Position numbers and translations under genes: made by a program. This document shows positions 49,366-59,445 of a stretch of 64,000 bases of DNA, piece after piece. Numbering within the stretch: the stretch's first letter is position 1; every line of letters starts with the position of its first letter. This DNA is from Linnemannia schmuckeri (Eukaryota; Mortierellomycota; Mortierellomycetes; Mortierellales; Mortierellaceae): assembly GCA_029449235.1 (NCBI GenBank), contig JANATG010000016.1:1488001-1552000 (forward strand). The letters are read 5' to 3'. The notes under the pieces were generated by a model. That model was not told the DNA's origin. It saw nothing but the letters and a program-made list of their open reading frames with translations, and made no database searches.

Positions 49366-51042
49366 ATGGACTCATTACCAGAGGAATGCATCGTACAGGT
49401 GCTTGCCTTTGCTGCTTCCTCACCTCGATCGCTGCATGCACTCTTGTTGACGAACAGGACCCTCTTTCGTCTCTCTGCCGCCATCCTCTATCATAACCCT
49501 TTCGAATATCTCGAGCATCATGTTGCTGACATCTTGGACAGACAGGCCCAACAAGTCAAGGTCCTTCGCCTGTTTCTCGCCTGCATCCCCGACACCCTCG
49601 ACGCCATCACCACTACGTCCACCACGACCAACACGTCACTGCCAGGCTTTCGCAAGCCAACCATCGACTATCTCTCCCTTTACAACTGCCACTTTGAAAA
49701 GCTCTTGCAGTTCCTCATCGCTCCCGCTCTCTCTCGCATCAGCAGCGCCACGATTGCTTCTGTCTCAACCCACTCTACCCAACAGGAACGGTCAATGCCC
49801 CCCGAACAGTCTGCACAGCAATCACAGGCACATTCACGACGACTCTTGCCAGGTTTGACAGGACTGCATACTCATATCCACCTTGGCCTAGTCGGACACA
49901 CTCCACAGCATATCCACACAATTGGCTACTCGATCCATGGACTGTCGACTCTTCTACCCTTGGTCGATCAACTCTCGCGTCTTGTCCGACTCGAACTCTA
50001 CAAAAAGTCCGATCGACGCGAAATCTCGACCGCAACCGACTTTATCCTCGCCCACAGACGCATCCATCAAAGCCTTCAAGAGATTAAAATCAAGAGCGCT
50101 GCGAAAAAAAGAATGACAGGAAATACCAGCACTATAAACAACGATCAATCCGATCTCTCACCCCTCATCCAGGCTATGGGTCAACCACGGGCCATAGACG
50201 TCAGCAACTGGGCCGATGCTGACCTCTATCTCAACCTATTTCCACTTGAACAATGTCGTGTTCTTCAGATGCGTCAGGGGCTCTCTCCTTCAGCGCCTAG
50301 TCTACCAGTCGATATTCTGTCACGACTCTCCAATGCCAAAGTTCTACGATTGCCCGCCTTTCATCAGGATATGTTCTCCTGGGCAGTAGGAAGGGAGAGC
50401 ACAGGATCTGCAAAAGCATTGCTCGAGAGGGGATTTGGTCTTCCCAATATCATATCCATCAGTCTCTATGGGCCCGACACCCACATGGTTCCAGCCTTTG
50501 CGGATGCTGTCGCAGCCTTCCATCCTACGCTTCAAACACTAGTAGGGCTTTCAAGTTTCGACAAGCCGTCAACTCTTGTTCTTGGCTGGAGCCAGTCCCT
50601 GCCGCGGTTGACTCGTCTTGATTTAGAGGGTACCATTGCTCTGCGATTTGATTTGGCCTGTCTGAGCCATTGCACTGTGATTCAAGACCTGCGACTCAAC
50701 ATTGGAAGAAGGATCCCCAACAGCTGGAACCCATCCCTCAAAGCCGCACAACTTGCTCAAGTGAGTTCAAGTCTGAGATCCCTTGATATAGCAGGTTGGT
50801 GGCGCCTCCCCGACACCTCCTTCACAGAGACCCTATTGCCTGTCTTTCAGCGGTTGTGGAGACTGAATGTTATGTGGTGTGACGGGCCGACCATAGATGT
50901 TTTATTACAGCTTGTCGACAAACTACCATCTCTAACTTGGTTGGGCATTATTGCTACACAGCAGGAGCACGACCTTGTTCGTGAACAGTTCACTCTTTCC
51001 AACTCTCTCCTTGAAATTGATGTCCACATCAAAGATGACTAA
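49366..51042 (+). CDS. F-box-like/leucine-rich repeat protein
   Basis: A single exon of 558 codons. I chose ATG 49366 because the residues upstream are a T-tract translation. The first 45 residues (MDSLPEECIVQVLAFAASSP, then LLLTNRTLFRLSAAILY) have the LP.E....I..F....L......V...W-type layout of an F-box, although weak. The rest contains irregular leucine-rich repeats (TRLDLEGTIALRFDLACLSH; LRSLDIAGWWRLPD; LTWLGIIATQQEHDLV), as in the large F-box/LRR families of Mortierellaceae. A role as substrate receptor for an SCF ubiquitin ligase follows from the family, not from anything specific in the sequence. Unlike the copy at the left end of the window it is intact. Confidence 0.75.
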   Translation: MDSLPEECIVQVLAFAASSPRSLHALLLTNRTLFRLSAAILYHNPFEYLEHHVADILDRQAQQVKVLRLFLACIPDTLDAITTTSTTTNTSLPGFRKPTIDYLSLYNCHFEKLLQFLIAPALSRISSATIASVSTHSTQQERSMPPEQSAQQSQAHSRRLLPGLTGLHTHIHLGLVGHTPQHIHTIGYSIHGLSTLLPLVDQLSRLVRLELYKKSDRREISTATDFILAHRRIHQSLQEIKIKSAAKKRMTGNTSTINNDQSDLSPLIQAMGQPRAIDVSNWADADLYLNLFPLEQCRVLQMRQGLSPSAPSLPVDILSRLSNAKVLRLPAFHQDMFSWAVGRESTGSAKALLERGFGLPNIISISLYGPDTHMVPAFADAVAAFHPTLQTLVGLSSFDKPSTLVLGWSQSLPRLTRLDLEGTIALRFDLACLSHCTVIQDLRLNIGRRIPNSWNPSLKAAQLAQVSSSLRSLDIAGWWRLPDTSFTETLLPVFQRLWRLNVMWCDGPTIDVLLQLVDKLPSLTWLGIIATQQEHDLVREQFTLSNSLLEIDVHIKDD

Positions 51043-51404
51043 ATAGACGACTCCCCCCTCCTCGTCAAAAAAAAAAAAAAAATTGAAGCAGTAATGCAAA
51101 TGGTGGCATTGCTTCTGCGGGTGCATCTATGCACAAGCAACGTGTCTTTCATTATCTTGTCAATTGGTCTGTTATCTCTTGACCTTGTTTTGGTGTTCTT
51201 GCTTTTTTTTTTTTTTTTTTTTTTTTGTATCAACGTCTTTGCACCATATCACGCAGCACATTAGATGTTTCTCAGCCCATTATTTCTCAACCTTTCTTCT
51301 TTTTAAAAACACTCACGACAAGGAGCTCAAACACAATGGCAATGTTAAACTGCACAATTCCATCGCCAAGCTCAGTGACACCAGTGAGGCATCCTTTTCT
51401 ATTT

Positions 51405-52345
51405 GGGTTAATCTATTCGACAACCCGGGTTGCTCATTTTATTTGACAACCCTTTCCTTATTAGGAAAGTTTCATTGCTTATTTGACAACCCCCCTACCC
51501 ACTCTCATTTTTCAACCCGGGTTGCCATATAACAGGAGGCTATGTGGTATATGACGAATGAGTGTGTCTGCTGTGGATACTGTGATAGCAGCGAGGACTG
51601 TTATCTTACTTTGCCTCCAGTCTTCCCAACAACCACGCCTTCTAGACACTAGTAACACCTCCTTCTCTTTTTGTATATAAACAGTATCCGTTCTTGAGCT
51701 TTTCTCCCGTTCCTAATATATTCTTGTCTTTACCCTCATCCTTGTCTCCTTCTATTCTCCTGTTCATAATCCCGTGCTCTGCTCTAGTTACAGATAGCCT
51801 AAAGGAATCGCTCCCCTTTTTTCGTTATTATTATTCAAGTCATGGAGAACACTAACTTGGTCACAGAGGCATAAAGCTATCGAAGCTTCGCACTTCATTT
51901 AACACTCACAAAAGAAAATTGCCAAAAAAAAAACAAACAAAAGTTATACGGGAAGCCGCACCTATTGTAATTGCAGCAGAGCAAGGGGGTGTGGACAAGG
52001 GAATAGAAGGAGACAAGATTGTGGGGGTAAGGGCTTAAGAAACAAGATAGGGAACAAGGCACACGCGTGTGAAGAGAGAGAAAGGGACAAGAAAGGATAC
52101 TGTTAATGGTACGGGCGAACTAGGGTATTAATGTATGCTTAGTTACATGGTGATGGTGGTGTGGTTGGGGTCAGATGGTTGGGTGCAGAGGTATGGCAGG
52201 TGTATCGGGAGTCAGTGGTACAGGTGCATGGTTCAGGCGCATCAAGGGTGTAATTTGGCAACTGGGTTGCCAAATTATTTTGCAAAATGTGACTGCCGGG
52301 TTGTCAATTAAGGCGAGCAACCCGGGTTGTCGAATAGATTAACCC
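51405..52345. mobile_element. Mutator-type MITE, 941 bp, 31-bp terminal inverted repeats
   Basis: GGGTTAATCTATTCGACAAC begins the left end; bases 51405-51435 are the exact reverse complement of 52315-52345. TTTCTATTT lies directly outside both ends (51396-51404 and 52346-52354), a 9-bp target duplication, the length typical of Mutator-like elements. Near both ends the motif CAACCCGGGTTG and half-copies (GACAACCC, GGGTTGCC) recur several times, like subterminal transposase-binding repeats. No transposase is encoded, so it is non-autonomous. Confidence 0.92.
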
Positions 52346-52602
52346 TTTCTATTTCCATTACAATTTTTTTAAAACGACAGTTGAAAAATAAAGCTTCATG
52401 CAAAGTGCTAACACATTACACTGTCAAACGCCTTTCGATTTCTTTTCCTCAAGACCAACGGTGAAGAGATGGCGTCATATCGATTCATACAGAGACAGTA
52501 GTCGAGCCCAATTACTTTACAAAAAAACCTGCATGCTCTTCTGTACCATGGCGTATCTTGATTTAGCCATCCCATAATGCAAGAAAACACGAAATTAAAA
52601 TA

Positions 52603-52685
52603 TCCGAAAACCCGGATTTGAACCAGGGACCTAGAGATGACAGACAAACTACAGTCTCCCGCTCTACCAACTGAGCTATTTTCGG
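52603..52685 (-). tRNA. tRNA-Tyr(GTA): tRNA-Tyr (anticodon GTA) with short intron
   Basis: On the minus strand, CCGAAAA pairs with TTTTCGG, the D arm has TAGCTCAGTTGGTAGAGC, the T arm GGTTCAAATCC, and the discriminator is A. The anticodon stem GGAGA/TCTCT encloses CTGTA plus extra bases, so a loop with anticodon GTA is interrupted by an intron of about 10 nt right after position 37, as in other eukaryotic tRNA-Tyr genes. A Ty3/Gypsy element starts 14 bp upstream of its 5' end. Confidence 0.93.
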
Positions 52686-52699
52686 AAGTGTCGGAAAAC

Positions 52700-53545
52700 T
52701 GTCGTGAATTCACCCTCTTTTATTCACGTGTTTTCTCCCTTTCACGCCACCAATTTTCACTATCTTTTTTTGGCCATTAATTACGCCTTACTTTTACCAC
52801 CGATACTTTTTTGCTCTCTTTGTTTGTTCCCTTTTCCCCGAACATCCAACACGTCGCCTACCATCTTCACCACTATCTATAAGATACCACGACCCCATTG
52901 GTTGCACCGTTTCATGAACCCATGATGAGCTAACAACCCGAGTCAACTTTGTTTGGCTTTTTCCTTGCTTTTATTCCCTTTTTCTTTTTCTTTTCTTCAA
53001 CCGTGTTCACGCTGGTTGCTCTTCTCTTTCGACTCGCCCCCTACCCTTTCCGAGTCTTAACAACCAGAAAGGATGGTACACCAGTTAGTAGTAGTTTCCC
53101 GAGTCACTTCTTTTTTCCCATATTCGTGTTATTCTCTCAATTCAGTAGCTTAGTCCCAGATAGTATAAAAGGATACCTAGAAGGCACGATTGAAACAGCA
53201 TCTTCGCCCTGTTGTCAATCCTGCTCCTTCTAGGTAAGTCCCTCCTCCCTCCCCTTTTATCACCACTGTTCATGTCGCTCGAACAGTGTGTCTAATAAAT
53301 CTTCGCCCTGTTGTCAATCCTGCTCCTTCTAGCATCTCCCTGTGCGCCCGAAGATCCGCACCACTCTAGTTGTCTCTTACCTGTGTTCGGAGAAGTTCAC
53401 AGCCCCCTTTCCCTCTTCCTCTACGTTGTCCCTGTCTGTGATCGGAGAGATCACAGCCCCCCCTTCCCTCTTCCTCTGTGTCGTCTTTGCCAGTCTAGTT
53501 GAGACTGCGTGGTACCTCTTGCAGAAGTTGCTGGAGTCCTCCACA
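52700..53545 (+). repeat. 5' LTR of the Ty3/Gypsy element
   Basis: Contains a TATA box (TATAAAA, 53164-53170), a poly(A) signal AATAAA (53294-53299) and a 34-bp direct repeat (53200-53233 and 53299-53332). The first repeat is followed at once by GTAAGT and the second ends in TTCTAG, so a 99-nt leader intron (53234-53332) is possible. The TATA-to-repeat distance (about 30 bp) suggests transcription begins at the first repeat. Confidence 0.85.
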
Positions 53546-53793
53546 AATTGGTAGCAAAGGAAGTTTACGTTCCCCCTCCATTCTTGTTGAATTCCGCTCT
53601 TTAGCAATCCTTTAATTGCACTTTTGTCTTTTTACCCCACATCCACACTTTAATTTTAATTTAGCTTTTTTTTCCCAAATTTTTGTCTCCCGTGCACAAC
53701 AACACCTGTTCTTTTTTTTCTTTTTGCTCTCTATTCCCCCTTCAAAAAAAAACACCCGAACAAAAAAAATAACATAACACACAAGACCACACC

Positions 53794-56700
53794 ATGCCTG
53801 ACACCGACGCAACCACCGTCGATGCACCACGCCGAGTCACGCTTCCCTCCGACGTGGAGACGTTTGACTTCGCATACCGTGACCCATATGCCGCTAAAAT
53901 CTGGATTAATCAGATTGCCCTTGCCGCTAAGCTGTGCAGGCTGCCCGAAGCGGACTGGCCAGCCGCCGCCATCCTCAAGCTCCGAAGTATTGCGCAAGTC
54001 TGGGGTCAAAATCTGATCGAGACCCAGCCTGATGTTACCTGGACCGAGTTCAAGGCCGCCTTCAATCGACAGTTTGGTTCGGAAGAGTTGGAGTCTACTC
54101 ATCGTGCCAACCTCGCCACCGTAACCTGGGAAAAGTCAGATAACCCCAACTCGTACTTCCAGCGATATGAGTTTGCAGCCGCCCCCATTGCCTCAGTCCT
54201 AACCGATGGTGAGAAGATTCACCAGTTCAAGACTCAGGGTCCTCCCTTTCTCGCACGTTATTTGATCGAGAGACAAGTCAAGACGTGGGAAGATGTCAAG
54301 ACCGCTTGTGAGATCAAGTCACAGATGAACCAGCAGTTGGGCATTACCTCTCAGTCTGCTCTGAACCGTCAAGCTGGACGTCAGCACGCTTCCCATCATC
54401 GAGCCAGCCCTCCCTTATATACACCCTCCTTTACCCCGGGTCGTACACCTAGGAATGTTGTATTCCAACAACCCAACGTCGCCCCCCGTACCTCCATCTC
54501 CGGCAACCCTTCGACCAGATTCGTTACCAATCGTAGGCAGAGCGCCGTGCACCCCTTTGCAAGACCCTCTGGCCCTCCCCAAAACCAGTTCCGTCGCGAT
54601 AGCAACGTTGGCCGTCGAGACTCCGGTCCTACCCCTATGGAGATTGACTCCATTAGTTGTTTCAACTGCCGCGGCAACCACAAAGTCGCGCAGTGTGCTC
54701 AGCCAGCGACCTGTCACGGATGTGGACAGACTGGCCACTATAAGGCAGGATGCCCTAGTAGGAACAAGTCGAGTTCCTCATCGTCATCTGAGTCACGTCG
54801 TCATCCTCCCGCCACCCATATGACTGTGGTCGAGGCTCACGAGTTTGACCCTCATGCCTTCCCCCTTGTTGTTATTCCGCTTGATGTTACCGGAACCCAG
54901 TTCGAAGCCCTTGTAGATAATGGCGCGAACGTCAATGTTGTCTCAGAGGAGGCACTTGAGAAAATTCGTCTGCTGGACCCCACCGCTGTTGAGAGCGAGG
55001 AGCGGGTCAGCCAACCACTACCATTACGTCTTGCGCTCGGGAAGAGCGAAGATAGCAATGCCCTCGGACAAGTTGTCGTCCGAATTACAGTTGGAACCAT
55101 GGCCCATTCCATCCGAGCAACTATTGTCCGCAAGTTGGCGCGCGACTTTTTCCTCGGCATCCCATGGATGGCCAAGTTTAAGCCCCACATGGACTGGGAG
55201 CAGTACACTTTATCCTGGACCTACGGAGGTCAGGACTTTGAAGTCAAGGCTATGTCGAAGCCTTCGCCGCAACTCCTTGCCGAGCTGGAAGAGCCCCTCC
55301 TCGGTACCGTACACGCCGATGTGCAGAAGTTTGCCAAAACCGTCGATACGAAAGATACGATCGATGCAGGAGTGATCTGGGTATTGCAAACGGCAGTACC
55401 AGACACTCAACCCGAGTCGGTTCAAGTTGAGAACCCTACCGCCCCCCTAACCGCTGAGCAACGGCAACAAGTTGATGCCCTGGTCGAAGAGTACGCCAAC
55501 GACGTGTTCGCGCCTTTGACTGACCTCCCTCTTCCGCGCCCCGGATTTGATCATGAGATCCCCACTGGAGATGCAGCGCCTGTGGTCAAGAAGGCCTACA
55601 AGATGTCGCCGCTGGAGCTTCGTGCTCTACGAGAGCAGTTGGATGAGCTGCTCGAGCTGGGTTACATTCAGCCCTCTACGTCGCCCTGGGCCGCTCCGGT
55701 ACTATTTGTCAAGAAGAAGGATGGTTCTTTACAACTATGTATCGATTATCGAGGACTTAACGCGATCACCACCAAGAACAAGTATCCGCTGCCATTACTT
55801 GACGAGTTTTTCGATCGATTCCAAGGTGCCAAGTACTTCAGCAAGTTGGACCTACAGCAAGGCTATCATCAGCTCCGAATCGCCGAAAAAGACATCCCCA
55901 AGACAGCCTTCTCCACTCGTTATGGACATTTCGAGTACCGTGTCATGTCCTTTGGCTTAACTAACGCCCCGGCCTCTTTTCAAGGCCTTATGAACCACGT
56001 CTTCCACGATCACCTGGATAAACACATTGTCGTGTTTCTTGACGACATCCTCGTCTTCTCCAAAACTTTTGAAGACCACCTCAAGCACACCCGCCTCGCC
56101 CTTGAACTCCTTCGACAGCATAAACTGCACGCCAAGAGAAGCAAATGCGAGTTCGGCACCTCCTCCATTACCTTTGTCGGTCATGTTATATCCAACCAAG
56201 GCATTCAAGTCGACCCTGCCAAAACCAAGGCTCTCCTCAACTGGCCGATACCCAAGAATGTCCAACAGCTGCGATCCTTTATGGGTTTTGTCAACTACTA
56301 CCGTCGTTTCGTTTATAAGCTGGCGGAAGTCGCCGGCCCTCTCTTCAGTCTGTTAAAGGATGGACCCGGCCATAATAAGTCTAAGACTCGACCGCTTGCC
56401 TCGTGGGGCCCGGTTGAGCAAGCCGCCTTTGATGGAGTTCGTCATCTATTGATGACTCCCCCAACCTTACTCTGTGGAGACCCAAACAAGCCGTTCATTA
56501 TGGAGACTGACGCATCCGATGATGCAACCGGTGGAGTGTTGTATCAAGAGTTGGATGGCAAGAAACATCCAGTCGCTTACGAGTCTCGCAAGCTCAAGGC
56601 TGCCGAGCGAAACTACCCAGTACACGAAAAAGAGATGCTGGCGATCGTGCATGCGTGCCGAGCTTGGCGATCCTATGTGCTGGGAGCACCAGAGAACGTC

Positions 56701-58479
56701 GTCTTTACGGACCATGCCAGCCTGAGGTTTATTTTTTCTCAGCCACACCTCAGTCAGAGAGTTACTCGATGGGTCGAATTCCTGGCGCCATACAACCTCT
56801 CCATCCAGTACAAGCCTGGAAAGACCAATGCCGCCGCCGATGCCTTGTCCCGTCTCGAGATAAATAGTGTCCACCCTACTCGACACATCGATACCTGGGA
56901 TTGGCCCCTCCTTGTCCCTGATTTTTTATTATCAGGCACTTTCCCTCCTGGTACCGACCCTACCATCAAAAAGCTTGTACGTCAGCAAGCCCCTCTTTTC
57001 GTCGTGAAGGAAGGAGAATTGTTCCGCTTAGTTGAAGAAGCCTCAGTTCCCTTCGTACCCTATGTCGAGCGCATGGATCGTCTTTCAGAGTTGCACGCCG
57101 ACCTTGGTCACCTTGGTCAGTCTGGTACCTATGACTTGGCCAAGACGCGTATGTGGTGGCCAACCCTCCGCTCCGACATCAAGATATTGACTCGAGAATG
57201 TCAACCCTGCCAGCTTGTGAAGCCTGGGAGCCGATCGGTGGCTCCTTTACATCCCTTGGCTCCGGCGCGTCCTTTTGAACGATGGGGTATCGATTTCATA
57301 GGACGCATGCCTCTTACCAAGCAAGGCAATCGATGGATCATCACTGCCATCGACTACGCGACCAATTGGCCAATTGCTCGTGCCATTCCTGATGCCACCG
57401 CCGAAGCAGTCGCCACGTTCCTGTATGAGGAAGTCTTTCTCCAGTTTGGGTGCCCTTCTGAGATTGTGAGCGACCGAGGCTCCAACTTCATGTCGGATAT
57501 CCTGCAGCGCTATCTTCAGAAGCTGAACATCAAGCATATGGCTACCTCCGCCTATCACCCCCGGTCTAATGGCAAGTGTGAGCGCCTTAATGGTGTTATC
57601 GGACACATGCTTAACAAGTATGTTGGTGCTCATCGCGTCCGCTGGGATCAATACCTCCACCAGGCCCTATTCGCATGTCGTGTACACATCTCGCAACGTA
57701 CACAAGTCTCCCCCTTCAAGTTGGTGTATGGTATCGAGCCGCGTATCCCCGAAGATCCAGTCCGTCCGTTTCTGTTTGATTTTACGGACCCTAGCGATTT
57801 TTTGGAACACCGAAGGAAAACCTTCAAGGAGATCGATGAGCTTCGAGAGGCTCACCTCCAAACTCAGCAAGATGCAGCGTCAGATATGGTCAAGAGACAT
57901 GCAGAGTCGCATGTTATCGAGGACGCGAAGTTTGCCGTGGGTGACTTTGTCCTCGTCAAGAACTACGGTCGCAAGAAGTTGGAACCCCACTGGTATGGTC
58001 CTTTGGAGGTCGTTCGAGTTACGCCTCTTTCCACCTATCAGCTTCGTTGGGGTGATGGTGTACCTAAGGAGGATTTGGTACACCAGGACCGTTTGAAGCT
58101 CGCCAAGGCCCCGAATGATGCCACTCAGCGCAAGGCTTGGTTCAGCAAGACTCGTTTTGCCATGGAGTCTGTTCGCGACAATAATGATGATGGTCTGCCC
58201 GATGAGTCGTTGGAGAACGATGAAGACCGTCGTGTGTCTGACGCCCACGAGCAGCAGCGCGCGAACGAGGAGTATCTCGCCCGCCGCGGTCCTAATTACC
58301 AAGCACCTATGATGGGCTCCGCTGAAGACGCAGCCCGTGTGTACCGACAAGAGCTCGCAAAAATTAATTCACGCCGCCCTCGTCAAATTCAGCAGCTGCA
58401 GATGATGCAACTCCCTTTTCCACCTCCCCAGTCGTCGCCCATTCCCGCCTATTGCCTCAAGGCCTGTTCGACCATGTAA
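53794..58479 (+). CDS. Gag-Pol polyprotein of the Ty3/Gypsy element
   Basis: One uninterrupted frame of 1561 codons, as in Tf1-type elements with fused gag and pol. Domains in order: gag capsid region; two Cys/His zinc knuckles (about 287-320; the second, CHGCGQTGHYKAGC, is canonical CX2CX4HX4C); aspartic protease with ALVDNGANVNVVS at about 368-380, where the usual DSG/DTG reads DNG; reverse transcriptase with VFLDDILVFS (about 745-755); RNase H starting at METDASDDATGG; integrase with a HHCC zinc finger (LHADLGHLGQ...CQPCQ), catalytic DFIGRMP, SDRGSNF and the final Glu in GKCERLN; and a GPY/F-like module (HWYGPLEVV). There is no chromodomain. It makes cDNA and integrates it in the nucleus. 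All other catalytic residues look intact, so the copy may be active. Confidence 0.96.
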   Translation: MPDTDATTVDAPRRVTLPSDVETFDFAYRDPYAAKIWINQIALAAKLCRLPEADWPAAAILKLRSIAQVWGQNLIETQPDVTWTEFKAAFNRQFGSEELESTHRANLATVTWEKSDNPNSYFQRYEFAAAPIASVLTDGEKIHQFKTQGPPFLARYLIERQVKTWEDVKTACEIKSQMNQQLGITSQSALNRQAGRQHASHHRASPPLYTPSFTPGRTPRNVVFQQPNVAPRTSISGNPSTRFVTNRRQSAVHPFARPSGPPQNQFRRDSNVGRRDSGPTPMEIDSISCFNCRGNHKVAQCAQPATCHGCGQTGHYKAGCPSRNKSSSSSSSESRRHPPATHMTVVEAHEFDPHAFPLVVIPLDVTGTQFEALVDNGANVNVVSEEALEKIRLLDPTAVESEERVSQPLPLRLALGKSEDSNALGQVVVRITVGTMAHSIRATIVRKLARDFFLGIPWMAKFKPHMDWEQYTLSWTYGGQDFEVKAMSKPSPQLLAELEEPLLGTVHADVQKFAKTVDTKDTIDAGVIWVLQTAVPDTQPESVQVENPTAPLTAEQRQQVDALVEEYANDVFAPLTDLPLPRPGFDHEIPTGDAAPVVKKAYKMSPLELRALREQLDELLELGYIQPSTSPWAAPVLFVKKKDGSLQLCIDYRGLNAITTKNKYPLPLLDEFFDRFQGAKYFSKLDLQQGYHQLRIAEKDIPKTAFSTRYGHFEYRVMSFGLTNAPASFQGLMNHVFHDHLDKHIVVFLDDILVFSKTFEDHLKHTRLALELLRQHKLHAKRSKCEFGTSSITFVGHVISNQGIQVDPAKTKALLNWPIPKNVQQLRSFMGFVNYYRRFVYKLAEVAGPLFSLLKDGPGHNKSKTRPLASWGPVEQAAFDGVRHLLMTPPTLLCGDPNKPFIMETDASDDATGGVLYQELDGKKHPVAYESRKLKAAERNYPVHEKEMLAIVHACRAWRSYVLGAPENVVFTDHASLRFIFSQPHLSQRVTRWVEFLAPYNLSIQYKPGKTNAAADALSRLEINSVHPTRHIDTWDWPLLVPDFLLSGTFPPGTDPTIKKLVRQQAPLFVVKEGELFRLVEEASVPFVPYVERMDRLSELHADLGHLGQSGTYDLAKTRMWWPTLRSDIKILTRECQPCQLVKPGSRSVAPLHPLAPARPFERWGIDFIGRMPLTKQGNRWIITAIDYATNWPIARAIPDATAEAVATFLYEEVFLQFGCPSEIVSDRGSNFMSDILQRYLQKLNIKHMATSAYHPRSNGKCERLNGVIGHMLNKYVGAHRVRWDQYLHQALFACRVHISQRTQVSPFKLVYGIEPRIPEDPVRPFLFDFTDPSDFLEHRRKTFKEIDELREAHLQTQQDAASDMVKRHAESHVIEDAKFAVGDFVLVKNYGRKKLEPHWYGPLEVVRVTPLSTYQLRWGDGVPKEDLVHQDRLKLAKAPNDATQRKAWFSKTRFAMESVRDNNDDGLPDESLENDEDRRVSDAHEQQRANEEYLARRGPNYQAPMMGSAEDAARVYRQELAKINSRRPRQIQQLQMMQLPFPPPQSSPIPAYCLKACSTM

Positions 58480-58513
58480 TGTCGCCGGGACGGCTCCAAT
58501 TTAAGTGGGGGAG

Positions 58514-59359
58514 TGTCGTGAATTCACCCTCTTTTATTCACGTGTTTTCTCCCTTTCACGCCACCAATTTTCACTATCTTTTTTTGGCCATTAATTACGC
58601 CTTACTTTTACCACCGATACTTTTTTGCTCTCTTTGTTTGTTCCCTTTTCCCCGAACATCCAACACGTCGCCTACCATCTTCACCACTATCTATAAGATA
58701 CCACGACCCCATTGGTTGCACCGTTTCATGAACCCATGATGAGCTAACAACCCGAGTCAACTTTGTTTGGCTTTTTCCTTGCTTTTATTCCCTTTTTCTT
58801 TTTCTTTTCTTCAACCGTGTTCACGTTGGTTGCTCTTCTCTTTCGACTCGCCCCCTACCCTTTCCGAGTCTTAACAACCAGAAAGGATGGTACACCAGTT
58901 AGTAGTAGTTTCCCGAGTCACTTCTTTTTTCCCATATTCGTGTTATTCTCTCAATTCAGTAGCTTAGTCCCAGATAGTATAAAAGGATACCTAGAAGGCA
59001 CGATTGAAACAGCATCTTCGCCCTGTTGTCAATCCTGCTCCTTCTAGGTAAGTCCCTCCTCCCTCCCCTTTTATCACCACTGTTCATGTCGCTCGAACAG
59101 TGTGTCTAATAAATCTTCGCCCTGTTGTCAATCCTGCTCCTTCTAGCATCTCCCTGTGCGCCCGAAGATCCGCACCACTCTAGTTGTCTCTTACCTGTGT
59201 TCGGAGAAGTTCACAGCCCCCTTTCCCTCTTCCTCTACGTTGTCCCTGTCTGTGATCGGAGAGATCACAGCCCCCCCTTCCCTCTTCCTCTGTGTCGTCT
59301 TTGCCAGTCTAGTTGAGACTGCGTGGTACCTCTTGCAGAAGTTGCTGGAGTCCTCCACA
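58514..59359 (+). repeat. 3' LTR of the Ty3/Gypsy element
   Basis: Same length as the 5' LTR and identical apart from one visible substitution at 58825. Confidence 0.96.
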
Positions 59360-59363
59360 AAAC

Positions 59364-59445
59364 TGTCGTGCATTCACCCTCTTTTATTCACGTGTTTTCT
59401 CTCTTTCACGCCACCAATTTCCACTATCTTTTTTTGGCCATTAAT
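59364..59445 (+). mobile_element. Truncated older LTR of the same Ty3/Gypsy family
   Basis: The 82 bp match the first 82 bp of the adjacent LTRs with three differences and start with the same TGTCGTG terminus. The sequence then breaks off into unrelated DNA. The older LTR began exactly where the new element inserted, with AAAC before it. Confidence 0.9.

Larger units (their letters stand above)
52700..59359 (+). mobile_element. Full-length Ty3/Gypsy LTR retrotransposon, 6660 bp
   Basis: Two 846-bp LTRs (52700-53545 and 58514-59359; TG...CA) differ at a single base that I can see (53011 C versus 58825 T), so the insertion is very recent. The element has a primer-binding site TGGTAGCAAAGG (53549-53560), one long gag-pol frame and a polypurine tract AGTGGGGGAG (58504-58513). 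Four bases AAAC (five counting the LTR edge) flank it on both sides. It lies 14 bp upstream of tRNA-Tyr and abuts an older LTR of the same family at its right end. Confidence 0.96.

Noticed and set aside
52704..53554. Short open frames inside the LTRs
   Set aside because: They repeat identically in both LTRs and reflect the pyrimidine-rich U3/R sequence, not proteins.
54396..54738. Antisense frames in gag of the Ty3/Gypsy element
   Set aside because: Shadows of the gag-pol frame; no independent coding evidence.
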